The translations under genes and the position numbers were made by a program. Of a stretch of 14,904 nucleotides of DNA, positions 6,335-14,064 are shown in pieces (positions within the stretch are counted from its first letter, which is position 1; the number at the start of each line of letters is the position of its first letter). Under the pieces are notes generated by a model. It was given only the letters and a program-made list of their open reading frames with translations, did no database searches and was not told the origin of the DNA. Where the stretch lies: contig JAJDVB010000195.1 of assembly GCA_022826345.1 (NCBI GenBank), forward strand, positions 1 to 14,904. Direction: 5' to 3'. Source of the DNA: Alphaproteobacteria bacterium. Lineage in GTDB: Bacteria; Pseudomonadota; Alphaproteobacteria; UBA828.

Positions 6335-7234
6335 TCAGACGCGCCGCGTCGCTGCCAGCTCGCGCTCGACGGCAAGCTGGCCCATGAGTCCGCCGGGCCG
6401 GAAGACCAGGAACAGGAAGAGCAGGAAGTAGGCGGAGAGGTCGCGATACTCGGTGCCGAGGTACCAGATACTCTGGGCCTCGACGACGCCCAGCAGCAGC
6501 CCGCCGAGGATGGCGCCGGGGATCGAGCCCATGCCGCCCAGCATCATGGCGATCAGACCCTTGAACGTCGCCCAGAGCCCGAAGAGCGGCGTGATCTGGC
6601 CGTCGGCGCTGACGATGAGATAGGCGGCGACGCCGCCGAAGGCCGACGCGATGACGAAGGCCAGGAACATGACCGCGCCGACGTTGATGCCCATGAAGAG
6701 CGCCGCGCGCGGGTTCTCGGAGACGGCACGGAGCGCCAGGCCAAATCGCGTGTACTGCAGCAGCCAGTGGAGCAGCACGGTCATGACCGCCGCAACGGCG
6801 AACATCACGATGTTCTCCACCTTGAAGAAGAACGGGCCCAGGTCGATGGGATCGGCCGTGACCATGGGCGGGAAGAAGTAGGTCCGGTCGGGAAACACCA
6901 CGGTCACGATCTCTTCGAGCTGCATCCAGATGACGAAGCTCGAAACCATCGATGCCACCGCCGCGCCCCGGCGAATGGCCCGGAAGCACAGGCGCTCGAC
7001 GTAGATGCCGACGATCACGGCGCCCACCACGGTGGCCGCGGCGATCGCGACGGCGTTGGCCTTGAATTCGAGATAGACCAGCGTGCCGACGAACGCGCCG
7101 ACCATGATCGACGGCCCGTAGGAGAGGTTGAGCCGGCGCATGACGCCGAAGATCAGGGTGAATCCTATGGCCAGCAGCGCATAGGACGAGCCCAGCATGA
7201 TGCCGTCGAGGCAGTTCTGGATGAAATCAACCAC
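6335..7234 (-). CDS. livH: LivH-type ABC transporter permease (cassette B)
   Basis: 299-residue inner-membrane permease. LivH features are YALLAIGFTLIFGVMRRLN near the N-terminus, the coupling segment LRAVSENPRAALFMGINV, KGLIAMMLGGMGSIPGAI, and the FRPGGLMGQ C-terminus. The start is GTG at 7234, with GGGAAG six bases upstream and no better alternative nearby. It begins 42 bases after the cassette A livF stop. This is the widest gap between the two cassettes, but too short for a clear separate promoter, so I treat all ten genes as one transcription unit. Confidence 0.92.
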   Translation of the reverse strand: MVDFIQNCLDGIMLGSSYALLAIGFTLIFGVMRRLNLSYGPSIMVGAFVGTLVYLEFKANAVAIAAATVVGAVIVGIYVERLCFRAIRRGAAVASMVSSFVIWMQLEEIVTVVFPDRTYFFPPMVTADPIDLGPFFFKVENIVMFAVAAVMTVLLHWLLQYTRFGLALRAVSENPRAALFMGINVGAVMFLAFVIASAFGGVAAYLIVSADGQITPLFGLWATFKGLIAMMLGGMGSIPGAILGGLLLGVVEAQSIWYLGTEYRDLSAYFLLFLFLVFRPGGLMGQLAVERELAATRRV

Positions 7235-7276
7235 CGGCCTCTTCCCGCATCGCTGTCGGAGGTCCGGCCACCGGCG

Positions 7277-8053
7277 TCAGCCGCTCTGGTGCGTCGTCCC
7301 GTCGGGCCGGCCCTGATCCGGTGCAGGTTGATTGCGCTGCGGGCCCTTTCCCAGATAGGCGCGCTGGATCACCTCGTGCTCGGAGAGCTGGCCGGGCTTG
7401 CCGCTGAACGTCACCTGCCCCTGCTCCAGCAGGAAGAAGTGATGGGCCACCTGCAGCGCCATGTGCGCGTTCTGCTCGACCAGGAAGATCGTGGTGCCGT
7501 CCGCGTTAAGATCGCTGATGATCCGGAAGATCTCCTCCACGACGAGAGGCGCGAGGCCGAGCGACGGCTCGTCCATCATCAGGAGCTTCGGCCGCGCCAT
7601 CAGGGCGCGGGCGACGGCCAGCATCTGCTGCTCGCCGCCGGAGAGCGTGCCCGCCATCTGCCTGGACCGTTCCTGCAATCTTGGGAACCGGGCGAAGACG
7701 TGCTCGATGTCCTGGTTCACCTGCGACCTGCTTTTGCCGAGCCGCAGATAGGCGCCGGCGACGAGGTTCTCGTGCACGTTCATGTCGGGGAAGACGAGCC
7801 GGTTCTCCGGCACCAGCGCAATTCCCCGCCGCACGACCCCGCTCGGCGTCATGCCGGTAATGTTCCGGTCGAGGAAACTGATGGTGCCGCGTCTCGGCTT
7901 CAGAATGCCGGCGATGGTCATCATCAGCGTGGTCTTACCGGCGCCGTTCGGGCCCAATAGGCAGGTGATCCCGCCCTCCTCGACCGAGAGGTCGACACCG
8001 CGCAGGGCTTCGATGTTGCCGTAGGCGGCCGCGATGCCGTCGATCTCAAGCAT
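7277..8053 (-). CDS. livF: LivF-type ABC transporter ATPase (cassette A)
   Basis: 258 residues. Walker A GPNGAGKT (34-41), signature LSGGEQ (137-142), Walker B KLLMMDEP (156-163), and the LivF-type Gln in VEQN (192-195). After the usual ending QRAYLGKG it has an extra hydrophilic tail of about 20 residues (239-258, rich in Gln, Pro, Gly, Asp) that the cassette B LivF lacks. The start overlaps the livG stop by eight bases with the same ATGCTTGA junction as in cassette B. This conserved join suggests that the two cassettes share ancestry or were built from the same type of module. Confidence 0.93.
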   Translation of the reverse strand: MLEIDGIAAAYGNIEALRGVDLSVEEGGITCLLGPNGAGKTTLMMTIAGILKPRRGTISFLDRNITGMTPSGVVRRGIALVPENRLVFPDMNVHENLVAGAYLRLGKSRSQVNQDIEHVFARFPRLQERSRQMAGTLSGGEQQMLAVARALMARPKLLMMDEPSLGLAPLVVEEIFRIISDLNADGTTIFLVEQNAHMALQVAHHFFLLEQGQVTFSGKPGQLSEHEVIQRAYLGKGPQRNQPAPDQGRPDGTTHQSG

Positions 8054-8813
8054 GCGCCGTCTCCACGCCGCCGCCGAGATAGGCCTGCTGCACCGCCGGG
8101 TCCTCCTGAATCGCGGCCGGCAGGCCTTCGGCGATCTTGCGCCCGAAGTTGAGCACCGCGATGCGGTCGGTCACGCCCATGACAAGCTCCATGACGTGCT
8201 CGACCAGCACTATGGTCATGCCCGCCTGCTGAAGCGCGCGCAGACGCCCGTCCAGCGCGTGCACCTCCTCCAGGTTCATGCCGGCGGCGGGCTCGTCGAG
8301 CAGCAGGAGCCTGGGCTTTGTGGCGAGCGCGCGGGCCAGCTCCAATCGGCGCTGCTCGCCGAATGCCAGGTTGGCGGCGAGCTCGTTCCGCTTGCCGGCC
8401 AGCCCGGCGAATTCGAGCTGCTCGTCCACCGCGTCGCGCGCCGCGCCCGAGCCGAAGAACCAGCGCTTCGCAAAATTTTCGCTGCGCCGGTCCTCGACGG
8501 AATTCTGCGCCACCCAGAGGTTCTGCCAGACCGTGAGGTGGCCGAACAGGCGGATATTCTGGAAGGTGCGCGCGACGCCTGCTGCCAGCACCCGGTGCGG
8601 TGCGGAGCCGGTGATGTCGCGCCCCTCGAAGGCGACCCGTCCGGCGGTGACCGACACGACACCGCAGATCAAATTCACCGTGGTGCTCTTGCCCGAGCCG
8701 TTGGGGCCGATCAGGCCGAATATCTCACCCTCTTCAACCGAGAGGTCGAGCTCGTCGACGGCGTGGACGCCGCCGAAATGCTTGGTGAGGGATGTGAGCT
8801 CCAGTATCGGCAT
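8046..8813 (-). CDS. livG: LivG-type ABC transporter ATPase (cassette A)
   Basis: 255 residues. Walker A GPNGSGKS (36-43), Q-loop in ARTFQNIRLF (81-90), normal LivG signature LAFGEQRRLELARAL (149-163), Walker B RLLLLDEP (168-175), switch His206 in VEHV. The LNFGRKIAEG and QQAYLGGG segments are typical of LivG. It starts at ATG 8813, four bases after the livM stop, and overlaps livF by eight bases. With all catalytic motifs intact it contrasts with its cassette B counterpart, so cassette A alone looks like a standard, fully active ATPase pair. Confidence 0.93.
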   Translation of the reverse strand: MPILELTSLTKHFGGVHAVDELDLSVEEGEIFGLIGPNGSGKSTTVNLICGVVSVTAGRVAFEGRDITGSAPHRVLAAGVARTFQNIRLFGHLTVWQNLWVAQNSVEDRRSENFAKRWFFGSGAARDAVDEQLEFAGLAGKRNELAANLAFGEQRRLELARALATKPRLLLLDEPAAGMNLEEVHALDGRLRALQQAGMTIVLVEHVMELVMGVTDRIAVLNFGRKIAEGLPAAIQEDPAVQQAYLGGGVETAHA

Positions 8814-8817
8814 CGCG

Positions 8818-9720
8818 CTAGTTGCGGGTGTCGCGGGTGAACAGCCCGCGGACGAGCTTCACGGAGCGCTCGTCGATCAGCCCGCGCGGCTGGATGTTCA
8901 TGGCGAGCACGATCAGCGCCCCGAACAGCAGGTTTCGCCAGTCGCCCATGAAGCGTAGGCCCTCGACGAGAAATCCCTGGATGAAGATCACCGCCACGAG
9001 GGTGCCGAAGACATTGCGGAGCCCGCCCAGGATCGGATAGGCGATGGCGAAGGTCGCCAGCATGACGCCGAAGTTGAGGTGCTCGATATGCGTCGTGTAG
9101 TGGGCGTAGATCGCGCCGCCGATGCCGGCGATGAAGCCGCCCGCGGCAAACGCGCCGACCTTCACCGCTGTCAGGTTGATGCCGACGCTCTGCGCCGCGA
9201 GCTCGTCCTCGCCTACCGCCCTGAGCACGGTGCCGGCGCGTGAGCGATCCGTCCACCACAGCACCAGCATGACGAGGGCGACGATCACCCAGATGAAGAT
9301 CGCGACATCCAGGGTGCTCCAGCCGTTCTCGGGGAAGAAGCGGATCTGCTTGAACCCTTCGCCGCCCTGCGGGCCCACGACGATGCCCTTCTTTTCGATC
9401 TGGTAGTCGAAGTTGAACCAGAACAGCCGAATGAACTCGCCGAAGGCGATGGTCGCCACCACCAGCATCAGGCCTTTGATCCTGAGCGCAGGGAATCCGA
9501 CGATGCCGGCCACGATGCCGGCGAGCGTGGCTGAGACCAGAAGCGCCGGAATGATGTGCCAGCCCGCCAGCACCGTGAGCATGGCCGAGACATAGGCGCC
9601 GATGGAGAAGAAGCCCGCCTGCGCCAACGTGACCTGGCCGGTCTGCAGGACGACGTAAGCGGAGAGCCCGAGGAGCGTGTGGACGCCGATGATCTGAAGC
9701 AGCCCGAAGAAGAAGTCCAT
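8818..9720 (-). CDS. livM: LivM-type ABC transporter permease (cassette A)
   Basis: 300-residue inner-membrane permease. LivM features are TLLGLSAYVVLQTGQVTLAQ near the start, LRIKGLMLVVATIAFGEFIRL, a VVGPQGGEGF periplasmic loop, the coupling segment LRAVGEDELAAQSVGINL, AGIGGAIYAH, and the PRGLIDE ending. It starts at ATG 9720, fifteen bases after the livH stop, and ends four bases before livG. Its sequence differs widely from the cassette B LivM although the layout is the same, so any duplication is old or the two cassettes were brought together from different sources. Confidence 0.92.
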   Translation of the reverse strand: MDFFFGLLQIIGVHTLLGLSAYVVLQTGQVTLAQAGFFSIGAYVSAMLTVLAGWHIIPALLVSATLAGIVAGIVGFPALRIKGLMLVVATIAFGEFIRLFWFNFDYQIEKKGIVVGPQGGEGFKQIRFFPENGWSTLDVAIFIWVIVALVMLVLWWTDRSRAGTVLRAVGEDELAAQSVGINLTAVKVGAFAAGGFIAGIGGAIYAHYTTHIEHLNFGVMLATFAIAYPILGGLRNVFGTLVAVIFIQGFLVEGLRFMGDWRNLLFGALIVLAMNIQPRGLIDERSVKLVRGLFTRDTRN

Positions 9721-9735
9721 CGCCCTCTCCCCCGC

Positions 9736-10617
9736 TCAGTCGCGCGCCACCGAGCGCGAGAAGATGCCGCCCGGCCGGAACACGAGGAACACGAACAGCA
9801 GCAGCATCACGTACATGTCCCGCTCGGTGACTCCTCTGAAGGCCAGGAAGAAGTTCTCGAAGGCGCCGACCGCGAGGCCGGCGATGATGGCGCCGGGGAT
9901 GCTGCCGAGGCCGCCGATGACGCAGACGATGAGGCCCTTCACCGTGATCGGCACGACCAGCAGGGGCGAGAGCACGCCGACCGAGGCGCCGATCATGGCG
10001 CCGGCAAGTCCGCCCAGAAGGCCCGTGATGACGAAGGTGAGCGCGTTCGTGCGGTCCAGGCTGATGCCGGCGAGCTGGGCTGCGACCGGCTGTTGCGCCA
10101 CCGCACGCGTGGCGATGCCGAGGCGCGTGCGGTAGAGCATGAACATGAGCACGACCATGGCGATCAGCGAGAGCACGAAGATGAAGATCAGATCGCCGCG
10201 CAGGCCGAAATCGCCCCACTCGATATAGATGTCCGCGAAGAGCGCCGGGTAAGGCTGGGGCATGCCGTCGGTCGCGTGGACCACGATCTCGTCGATCAGG
10301 ATCAGCATGCCGACGGTCGCCATCAGCGTGGCAAGCGGACTCGCGAGCGGAATGAAGCGGAAATTGAGGAGATAGATCAGGAACGCGATTCCGCCCGAGG
10401 CGATGGCGGCGACGAGGAAGGTGACCAGGGCGGGCAGCGGTACATAGGCGGCCACGGCGATGCTGACGTAGGCGCCGGCGATGGAAGCCGCGCCATAGGC
10501 CAGATTTATCTTGTGCATCACCCCGAAAATCAGGGTGAAGCCGATGCCGATGAGCGCGTAGATGGAACCGAACAGCAGGCCGTCGGTGATCGACTGAAAG
10601 AAGTCGAGCCAGTCCAC
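9736..10617 (-). CDS. livH: LivH-type ABC transporter permease (cassette A)
   Basis: 293-residue inner-membrane permease and the first membrane gene after the binding protein. LivH features are YALIGIGFTLIFGVMHKINLAYG, the coupling segment TRAVAQQPVAAQLAGISL, KGLIVCVIGGLGSIPGAI, and FRPGGIFSR at the end. The start is GTG at 10617 with GGGGGA seven bases upstream; a nearby ATG is out of frame. The gene follows the binding-protein gene after an 86-base gap that holds a strong hairpin, so its expression may be lower than that of the binding protein. Confidence 0.92.
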   Translation of the reverse strand: MDWLDFFQSITDGLLFGSIYALIGIGFTLIFGVMHKINLAYGAASIAGAYVSIAVAAYVPLPALVTFLVAAIASGGIAFLIYLLNFRFIPLASPLATLMATVGMLILIDEIVVHATDGMPQPYPALFADIYIEWGDFGLRGDLIFIFVLSLIAMVVLMFMLYRTRLGIATRAVAQQPVAAQLAGISLDRTNALTFVITGLLGGLAGAMIGASVGVLSPLLVVPITVKGLIVCVIGGLGSIPGAIIAGLAVGAFENFFLAFRGVTERDMYVMLLLFVFLVFRPGGIFSRSVARD

Positions 10618-10648
10618 CCGATCATCCCCCGGTCAAGAGGCGTCGGCG

Positions 10649-10695
10649 AAAAGGGGGCGGGCGTGCGCCGACGCGTACGTGGCGCACCCCCGCCC
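10649..10695 (-). terminator. Hairpin with T-tract between the binding-protein gene and livH: attenuator or RNA-stability element
   Basis: Read on the - strand, the stem begins nine bases after the binding-protein stop. Arms at 10695-10681 and 10669-10655 are 15 bases each with one mismatch at the eighth pair, and the loop is 11 bases (10680-10670). After two further C bases comes TTTT (10652-10649). The long GC-rich stem with a short T-run looks like a partial intrinsic terminator. In operons of this type such hairpins let the binding protein be made in excess over the membrane proteins, either by partial termination or by protecting the upstream mRNA end. Confidence 0.65.
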
Positions 10696-10703
10696 GATAA
10701 CGC

Positions 10704-11915
10704 TTACTGCGACGGGTCGTGGAGGATGGCCCACTCCCCGGCCTGGGCATGCACGTAGAGGTAAGGCTTGACCGCCTCGCCCTCGTCGGTGCGCTGGATC
10801 TTGCCGAGGAGTCCGTCGGTCTCCTTCAGGTTGGCCAGCCCGTCGCGGATCTTGCGCCGATCCGCATCCACCGAATCGCCGTCGCCCGAGATGCCCGCGC
10901 CTTCCATGACGTCCTTGAGGATCATCACGATCTCCCAGGCGGCAGCGCTGTGCAGATCGGCGCTGCCGTCGTTCTTCGCCGCCGCGTCGGCCGCGGCCTT
11001 GGCGGCCTCCGTCACCGGCGCGAAGCTCGTGGGAATGATGATGCCCTCGGCCTGCTCGGCGCAGCCCTGCAGCGTCTCCATGCTCGACGAGCTGGTGAGT
11101 CCGACCAGCAGACTTGGCTTGACCCGCTGGCGCTTCATCTCCTTCAGCACGCCGCAGGTCGTGAAGGGATGCGCCGAGATGGCGACGATATCGGCCTTCG
11201 CCTTCTTCATCTGGCGCACCTGCGTGGTGAAGTTGGTGTCGTTGAGGAGCCACTTGGACTCGCCGAGGACCTCATAGCCGGCCTCGGGCGAGCGCTCCTT
11301 CATCACCTTGTGCCAGGTGAAGCGGGAATGGGCGAAATCCTCCTCGACGCCGCCATAGACGGTCTTGAGGTCCGGATGCTCCGCCGCGATCCACTGGAAC
11401 AGCGACTTGTACATCTGGTTCTCGTTGGGGACGTTGCGGAACGCCCACTGAGAGATCTTCGCCAACCCGCCCTTGATGGCGGTGTCGGTGAAGACCGGGA
11501 TTTGCAGCCCGGAATCGCCCTCATCGTCCACCGTCTTCTGCAGGATGCCGAAGAGCGGCTCGGCAACGTTCGAGCAGGTGGGGCCGATGGCGACCACTGC
11601 ACCGCTGCCGGCGATGCGGCGTAGCACCGAAATGCCCTCTTCCGCGTTGCAGCGGTCGTCGTAGAACGACAGCTCCATCTTGGCCTTGGAGCCGTCGGCC
11701 AGCGTGACGCCGCCCGCCGCATTGACGGCCTCGATCGCGCCGATCAACACCGCTTCCGTGTTGATGCCGAACGAGCGAACGACGCCGGACTTGGCGCCGA
11801 AGCCGGCGATCTGCACCGTCTTCTCCGCCGAGAACGCATCGCTCTGCACCCCAAAGCTCGCACCCAAGGCGAGCGCGGCGACGGCGCCGAGCCTGACTAG
11901 CTTGCTATCAAACAT
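10704..11915 (-). CDS. Periplasmic substrate-binding protein of a HAAT/branched-chain amino acid-type transporter
   Basis: 403 residues, periplasmic. Residues 1-30 form a signal peptide with likely cleavage in FSA|EK. The mature part has the type I periplasmic binding fold of the LivK/Peripla_BP_6 family: FGAKSGVVRSFG (39-50), GAIEAVNAAGG (59-69), YDDRCNAEEG (85-94), AIGPTCSNVAEP (109-120), and later ADIVAISAHPF (241-251). Four cysteines (89, 114, 254, 285) may form disulphides. The start at 11915 has GGGAGA five bases upstream. It is the first gene of the operon and the only binding protein in it, although two permease/ATPase cassettes follow. The ligand (branched-chain amino acid, amide, aromatic acid or other) cannot be deduced from sequence alone. 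Confidence 0.9.
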   Translation of the reverse strand: MFDSKLVRLGAVAALALGASFGVQSDAFSAEKTVQIAGFGAKSGVVRSFGINTEAVLIGAIEAVNAAGGVTLADGSKAKMELSFYDDRCNAEEGISVLRRIAGSGAVVAIGPTCSNVAEPLFGILQKTVDDEGDSGLQIPVFTDTAIKGGLAKISQWAFRNVPNENQMYKSLFQWIAAEHPDLKTVYGGVEEDFAHSRFTWHKVMKERSPEAGYEVLGESKWLLNDTNFTTQVRQMKKAKADIVAISAHPFTTCGVLKEMKRQRVKPSLLVGLTSSSSMETLQGCAEQAEGIIIPTSFAPVTEAAKAAADAAAKNDGSADLHSAAAWEIVMILKDVMEGAGISGDGDSVDADRRKIRDGLANLKETDGLLGKIQRTDEGEAVKPYLYVHAQAGEWAILHDPSQ

Positions 11916-12036
11916 TTGCTTCTCCCTGATTCGATGTCATCCGAATTTGGTTCAACCGACTCCGTGCGGTTCGGAGTTCGCGCCTCGGGCCGCCACGAAC
12001 CGTCGATCCGCCGCAGCCGCCATGCCACTGGCTCAT

Positions 12037-12064
12037 CCTATACCCGCATCGCTTTCGGAGTCAG
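12037..12064 (-). promoter_or_regulatory. Candidate sigma-70-type promoter for the transporter operon
   Basis: On the - strand CTGACT (12064-12059) stands 16 bases before TATAGG (12042-12037). Each matches four of six consensus positions. It faces the binding-protein gene and is the best pair I found in the upstream region, but this is a weak match. Confidence 0.3.
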
Positions 12065-12244
12065 TGGATACTTGCCGGATGGCGTGTTTTTCTCCGGTGA
12101 CGGCGACTGAAAGTGGGGGTGAGGACCCGATGGAGCACCCCGCGGCGCTTGGGCCGGGACTGACTAGCGCACTATCTGACCAGACGGGATCGTATCCGAT
12201 TGGTGCACGGTGCCTCTTTTCCGATGCAGTGCGTGCCGGGAAAC

Positions 12245-12400
12245 CCCCACCTCACCCCGGCCCTCTCCGCCAACCTCTTTGTATCCCTCAGTCGCCGGGC
12301 GCTCGCTCCGCTCACTTGGCTCGGGGGCGGAGAGGGAGAATTTGCCGGTGCCGTCAACGTTCCCCTCCGCCTTTGGGAGAGGGGGACAGGGGGAGGTGGG
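12245..12400. repeat. GC-rich intergenic repeat, copy 2, with arms split by a 54-base insert
   Basis: Begins with the same 24 bases as 3416-3439. Arms CCCTCTCCGCC (12261-12271) and GGCGGAGAGGG (12326-12336) are perfect 11-base complements but stand 54 bases apart, whereas copy 1 has a two-base loop. A second, weaker hairpin follows (CCCCTC at 12362-12367 with GAGGGG downstream). The block ends in GGGGGAGGTGGG (12389-12400), the inverse of the CCCACCTC seen at its left end. It lies downstream of the GFA-like gene, where it may act as a transcript end. Confidence 0.65.
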
Positions 12401-12442
12401 TGTCGTTCGGGTCAAGGCGATCTGGTGTGGTCGGATGGTGCT

Positions 12443-12865
12443 TTAGCGCATCCTCGACGGCATGCCTTCGTCGTGGGTGAGGTCCGGGTGCAGGAGACAC
12501 CAGGGCTGCGCGCTCGCCACGTAGATCTCCCGGCTCGGCTCGTACGCGCCCGGGTCGTCCAGGCTTCCCGCATAGAGAGCCCGAATTCCCGTGTGACTGT
12601 TGTTGGTCAGAAACATCGGCGAGCCGCACGCGGGGCAGAATGCGCGGCCCATGAGATTTCCACTGTCGGCGGTTCTCTCGAACCAGCTTGGCTCGCCACT
12701 GAGCAGGGCGAAATCGCTCTCCTTCACCACCACCACCGGCATATAGGGACCGCCGGTCGCCTGCTGGCAGTCGCGGCAATGGCAGTTGCCCATGTAGCGC
12801 GGGGTCCCCGCACACTCGTAACGAATGTCACCGCACGCGCAGCTGCCGCCGAAGGGAACATCCAT
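12443..12865 (-). CDS. GFA/CENP-V family zinc-binding protein
   Basis: 140 residues, cytoplasmic. Members of this family share the zinc-binding beta-fold of glutathione-dependent formaldehyde-activating enzyme, though most have no proven activity. Zinc ligands are visible: CxC at C9/C11, CHCxxC at C28-C33, and CPAC at C77-C80 followed by GSPMF. The frame stays open to 13153, but that would run into the divergent oxidoreductase gene. I take the ATG at 12865 because GGGAGA lies seven bases upstream and the family's GSCxCG motif then falls at residues 7-12. It is divergent from qor across 126 bases. Annotation as a formaldehyde-activating enzyme would be overstated; the substrate is unknown. Confidence 0.88.
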   Translation of the reverse strand: MDVPFGGSCACGDIRYECAGTPRYMGNCHCRDCQQATGGPYMPVVVVKESDFALLSGEPSWFERTADSGNLMGRAFCPACGSPMFLTNNSHTGIRALYAGSLDDPGAYEPSREIYVASAQPWCLLHPDLTHDEGMPSRMR

Positions 12866-12894
12866 GGTCGAGTCTCCCGTTGCGTCCTCGGCGA

Positions 12895-12900
12895 AGTATA
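12895..12900 (-). promoter_or_regulatory. Candidate -10 element of the GFA-like gene
   Basis: TATACT on the - strand, five of six matches to the -10 consensus, about 30 bases before the ATG at 12865. No good -35 is seen at the usual distance, so the promoter may be activator-dependent or the match may be chance. Confidence 0.3.
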
Positions 12901-12991
12901 CCGGCCTCGGCGCGGCAATGCCGAAGTCGCGGAACGTGGTAAAGAGGGCCGGGACCATGGCGTCAGGCCGCAGGTCGAACCGGGAGAAACC

Positions 12992-13987
12992 ATGAGCAAC
13001 AAAGCCGCCGTCATCCACGAAAAGGGCACGCCCGACGTCTTCCGCTGGGAGGACTGGCCGGCGGGCGAGCCGGGGCCGGGCGAAGCCCTGATCCGCCACG
13101 GCGCCATCGGGGTGAACTACATCGACACCTACAACCGGCGCGGCATGCCGCATCCGTGGCCCGTGCCGCCGCTTCCCGTCGTCCTAGGGATCGAAGGCGC
13201 TGGCACGGTCGAAGCGGTGGGCGAGGGCGTGACCGAATGCGCGGTCGGGGACCGGATCACCTATGCCAGCCCACCCCACGGCGCCTATGCGCAGCGCCGG
13301 GTGATGCCCGCCAAGCGGCTGGTCAGGCTGCCCGACGGCATCTCCGACGAAGACGCCGCCGGCATCACGCTCAAGGGCCTCACCGCCCAGTATCTGCTGC
13401 GCCGAACCTACCGCGTCCAGCCCGGCGATCCGGTGCTGGTCCACGCGGCGGCGGGCGGCATGGGGCTGATCCTGTGCCAGTGGGCCAGGCACCTGGGTGC
13501 CACCGTGATCGGCACGGTCTCCACGGACGAGAAGGCGGCGCTCGCCAAGGCCCACGGTGCCGACCACGTCGCGGTCTACTCGCGCGAGGACTTCGTGCCG
13601 CTGGTCATGGAAGTGACCGACGGCAAGGGCTGCCCGGTGGTCTACGAGAGCATCGGCAAGAACACCTTCACCCGCTCGTTGGACTGCCTGCGCCCGCTCG
13701 GCATCCTCGCGTGCTACGGCCATGCCTCCGGCGCGCCGGACCCGGTCGATGTCGTGGAGCTGGGCGCGCGCGGCTCGCTGTTCGTCACCCGCCCGGCGCT
13801 CATGCACTATATGGAAGAGCGCGAGGACCTGGTCGCTGCGGCACAGGAGTTGTTCGACGTCGTTTCGTCGGGGGCAGTGACGGTCACCGTCCGCCACCGC
13901 TATCCGCTGCGCGAGGTCGCCGAAGTCCACCGCGCCATCGAAGAGCGGCGCACCACGGGTTCGACGGTGCTCCTGCCGTTCTCGTAA
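12992..13987 (+). CDS. qor: NADPH:quinone oxidoreductase-type MDR protein
   Basis: 331 residues, cytoplasmic, medium-chain reductase of the QOR class that reduces quinones with NADPH without zinc. Seen are GVNYIDTYNRRG (39-50), GIEGAGTVEAVGEGV, GDRITYA, KGLTAQYLLRRTY, and the nucleotide-binding HAAAGGMG. The C-terminus HRAIEERRTTGSTVLLP is the typical QOR ending. The zinc-ligand cysteines of alcohol dehydrogenases are absent. The open frame extends left to 12200, but that part crosses the opposite-strand GFA-like gene. The ATG at 12992 has GGGAG five bases upstream and begins with the expected MSNKAAVIHE. The gene is 78 bases from ruvX on the same strand. Confidence 0.92.
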   Translation: MSNKAAVIHEKGTPDVFRWEDWPAGEPGPGEALIRHGAIGVNYIDTYNRRGMPHPWPVPPLPVVLGIEGAGTVEAVGEGVTECAVGDRITYASPPHGAYAQRRVMPAKRLVRLPDGISDEDAAGITLKGLTAQYLLRRTYRVQPGDPVLVHAAAGGMGLILCQWARHLGATVIGTVSTDEKAALAKAHGADHVAVYSREDFVPLVMEVTDGKGCPVVYESIGKNTFTRSLDCLRPLGILACYGHASGAPDPVDVVELGARGSLFVTRPALMHYMEEREDLVAAAQELFDVVSSGAVTVTVRHRYPLREVAEVHRAIEERRTTGSTVLLPFS

Positions 13988-14064
13988 CGCATTGTCCGTG
14001 TCGACGTGCTGCTCGACACCAGGCGCCCCCGCCGTTCCTCCCTGATCGACGGCGCCGGTGAGTC

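Larger units (their letters stand above)
11916..12442. other. Intergenic region upstream of the transporter operon
   Basis: 527 bases between the GFA-like gene and the binding-protein gene, both on the - strand. No credible gene was found on either strand. It holds a candidate promoter for the operon (12037-12064), a pair of direct repeats CTGACTAG/CTGACCAG starting 16 bases apart (12160 and 12176), and a GC-rich hairpin repeat (12245-12400). The region next to the binding-protein start (11916-12030) would be an untranslated leader of about 115 bases; I see no recognisable riboswitch in it. Confidence 0.5.

Noticed and set aside
12200..12991. Long N-terminal extension of the quinone oxidoreductase frame
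   Set aside because: It overlaps the clearly coding GFA-like gene on the other strand. A proper ribosome site and the family's usual N-terminus place the start at 12992.
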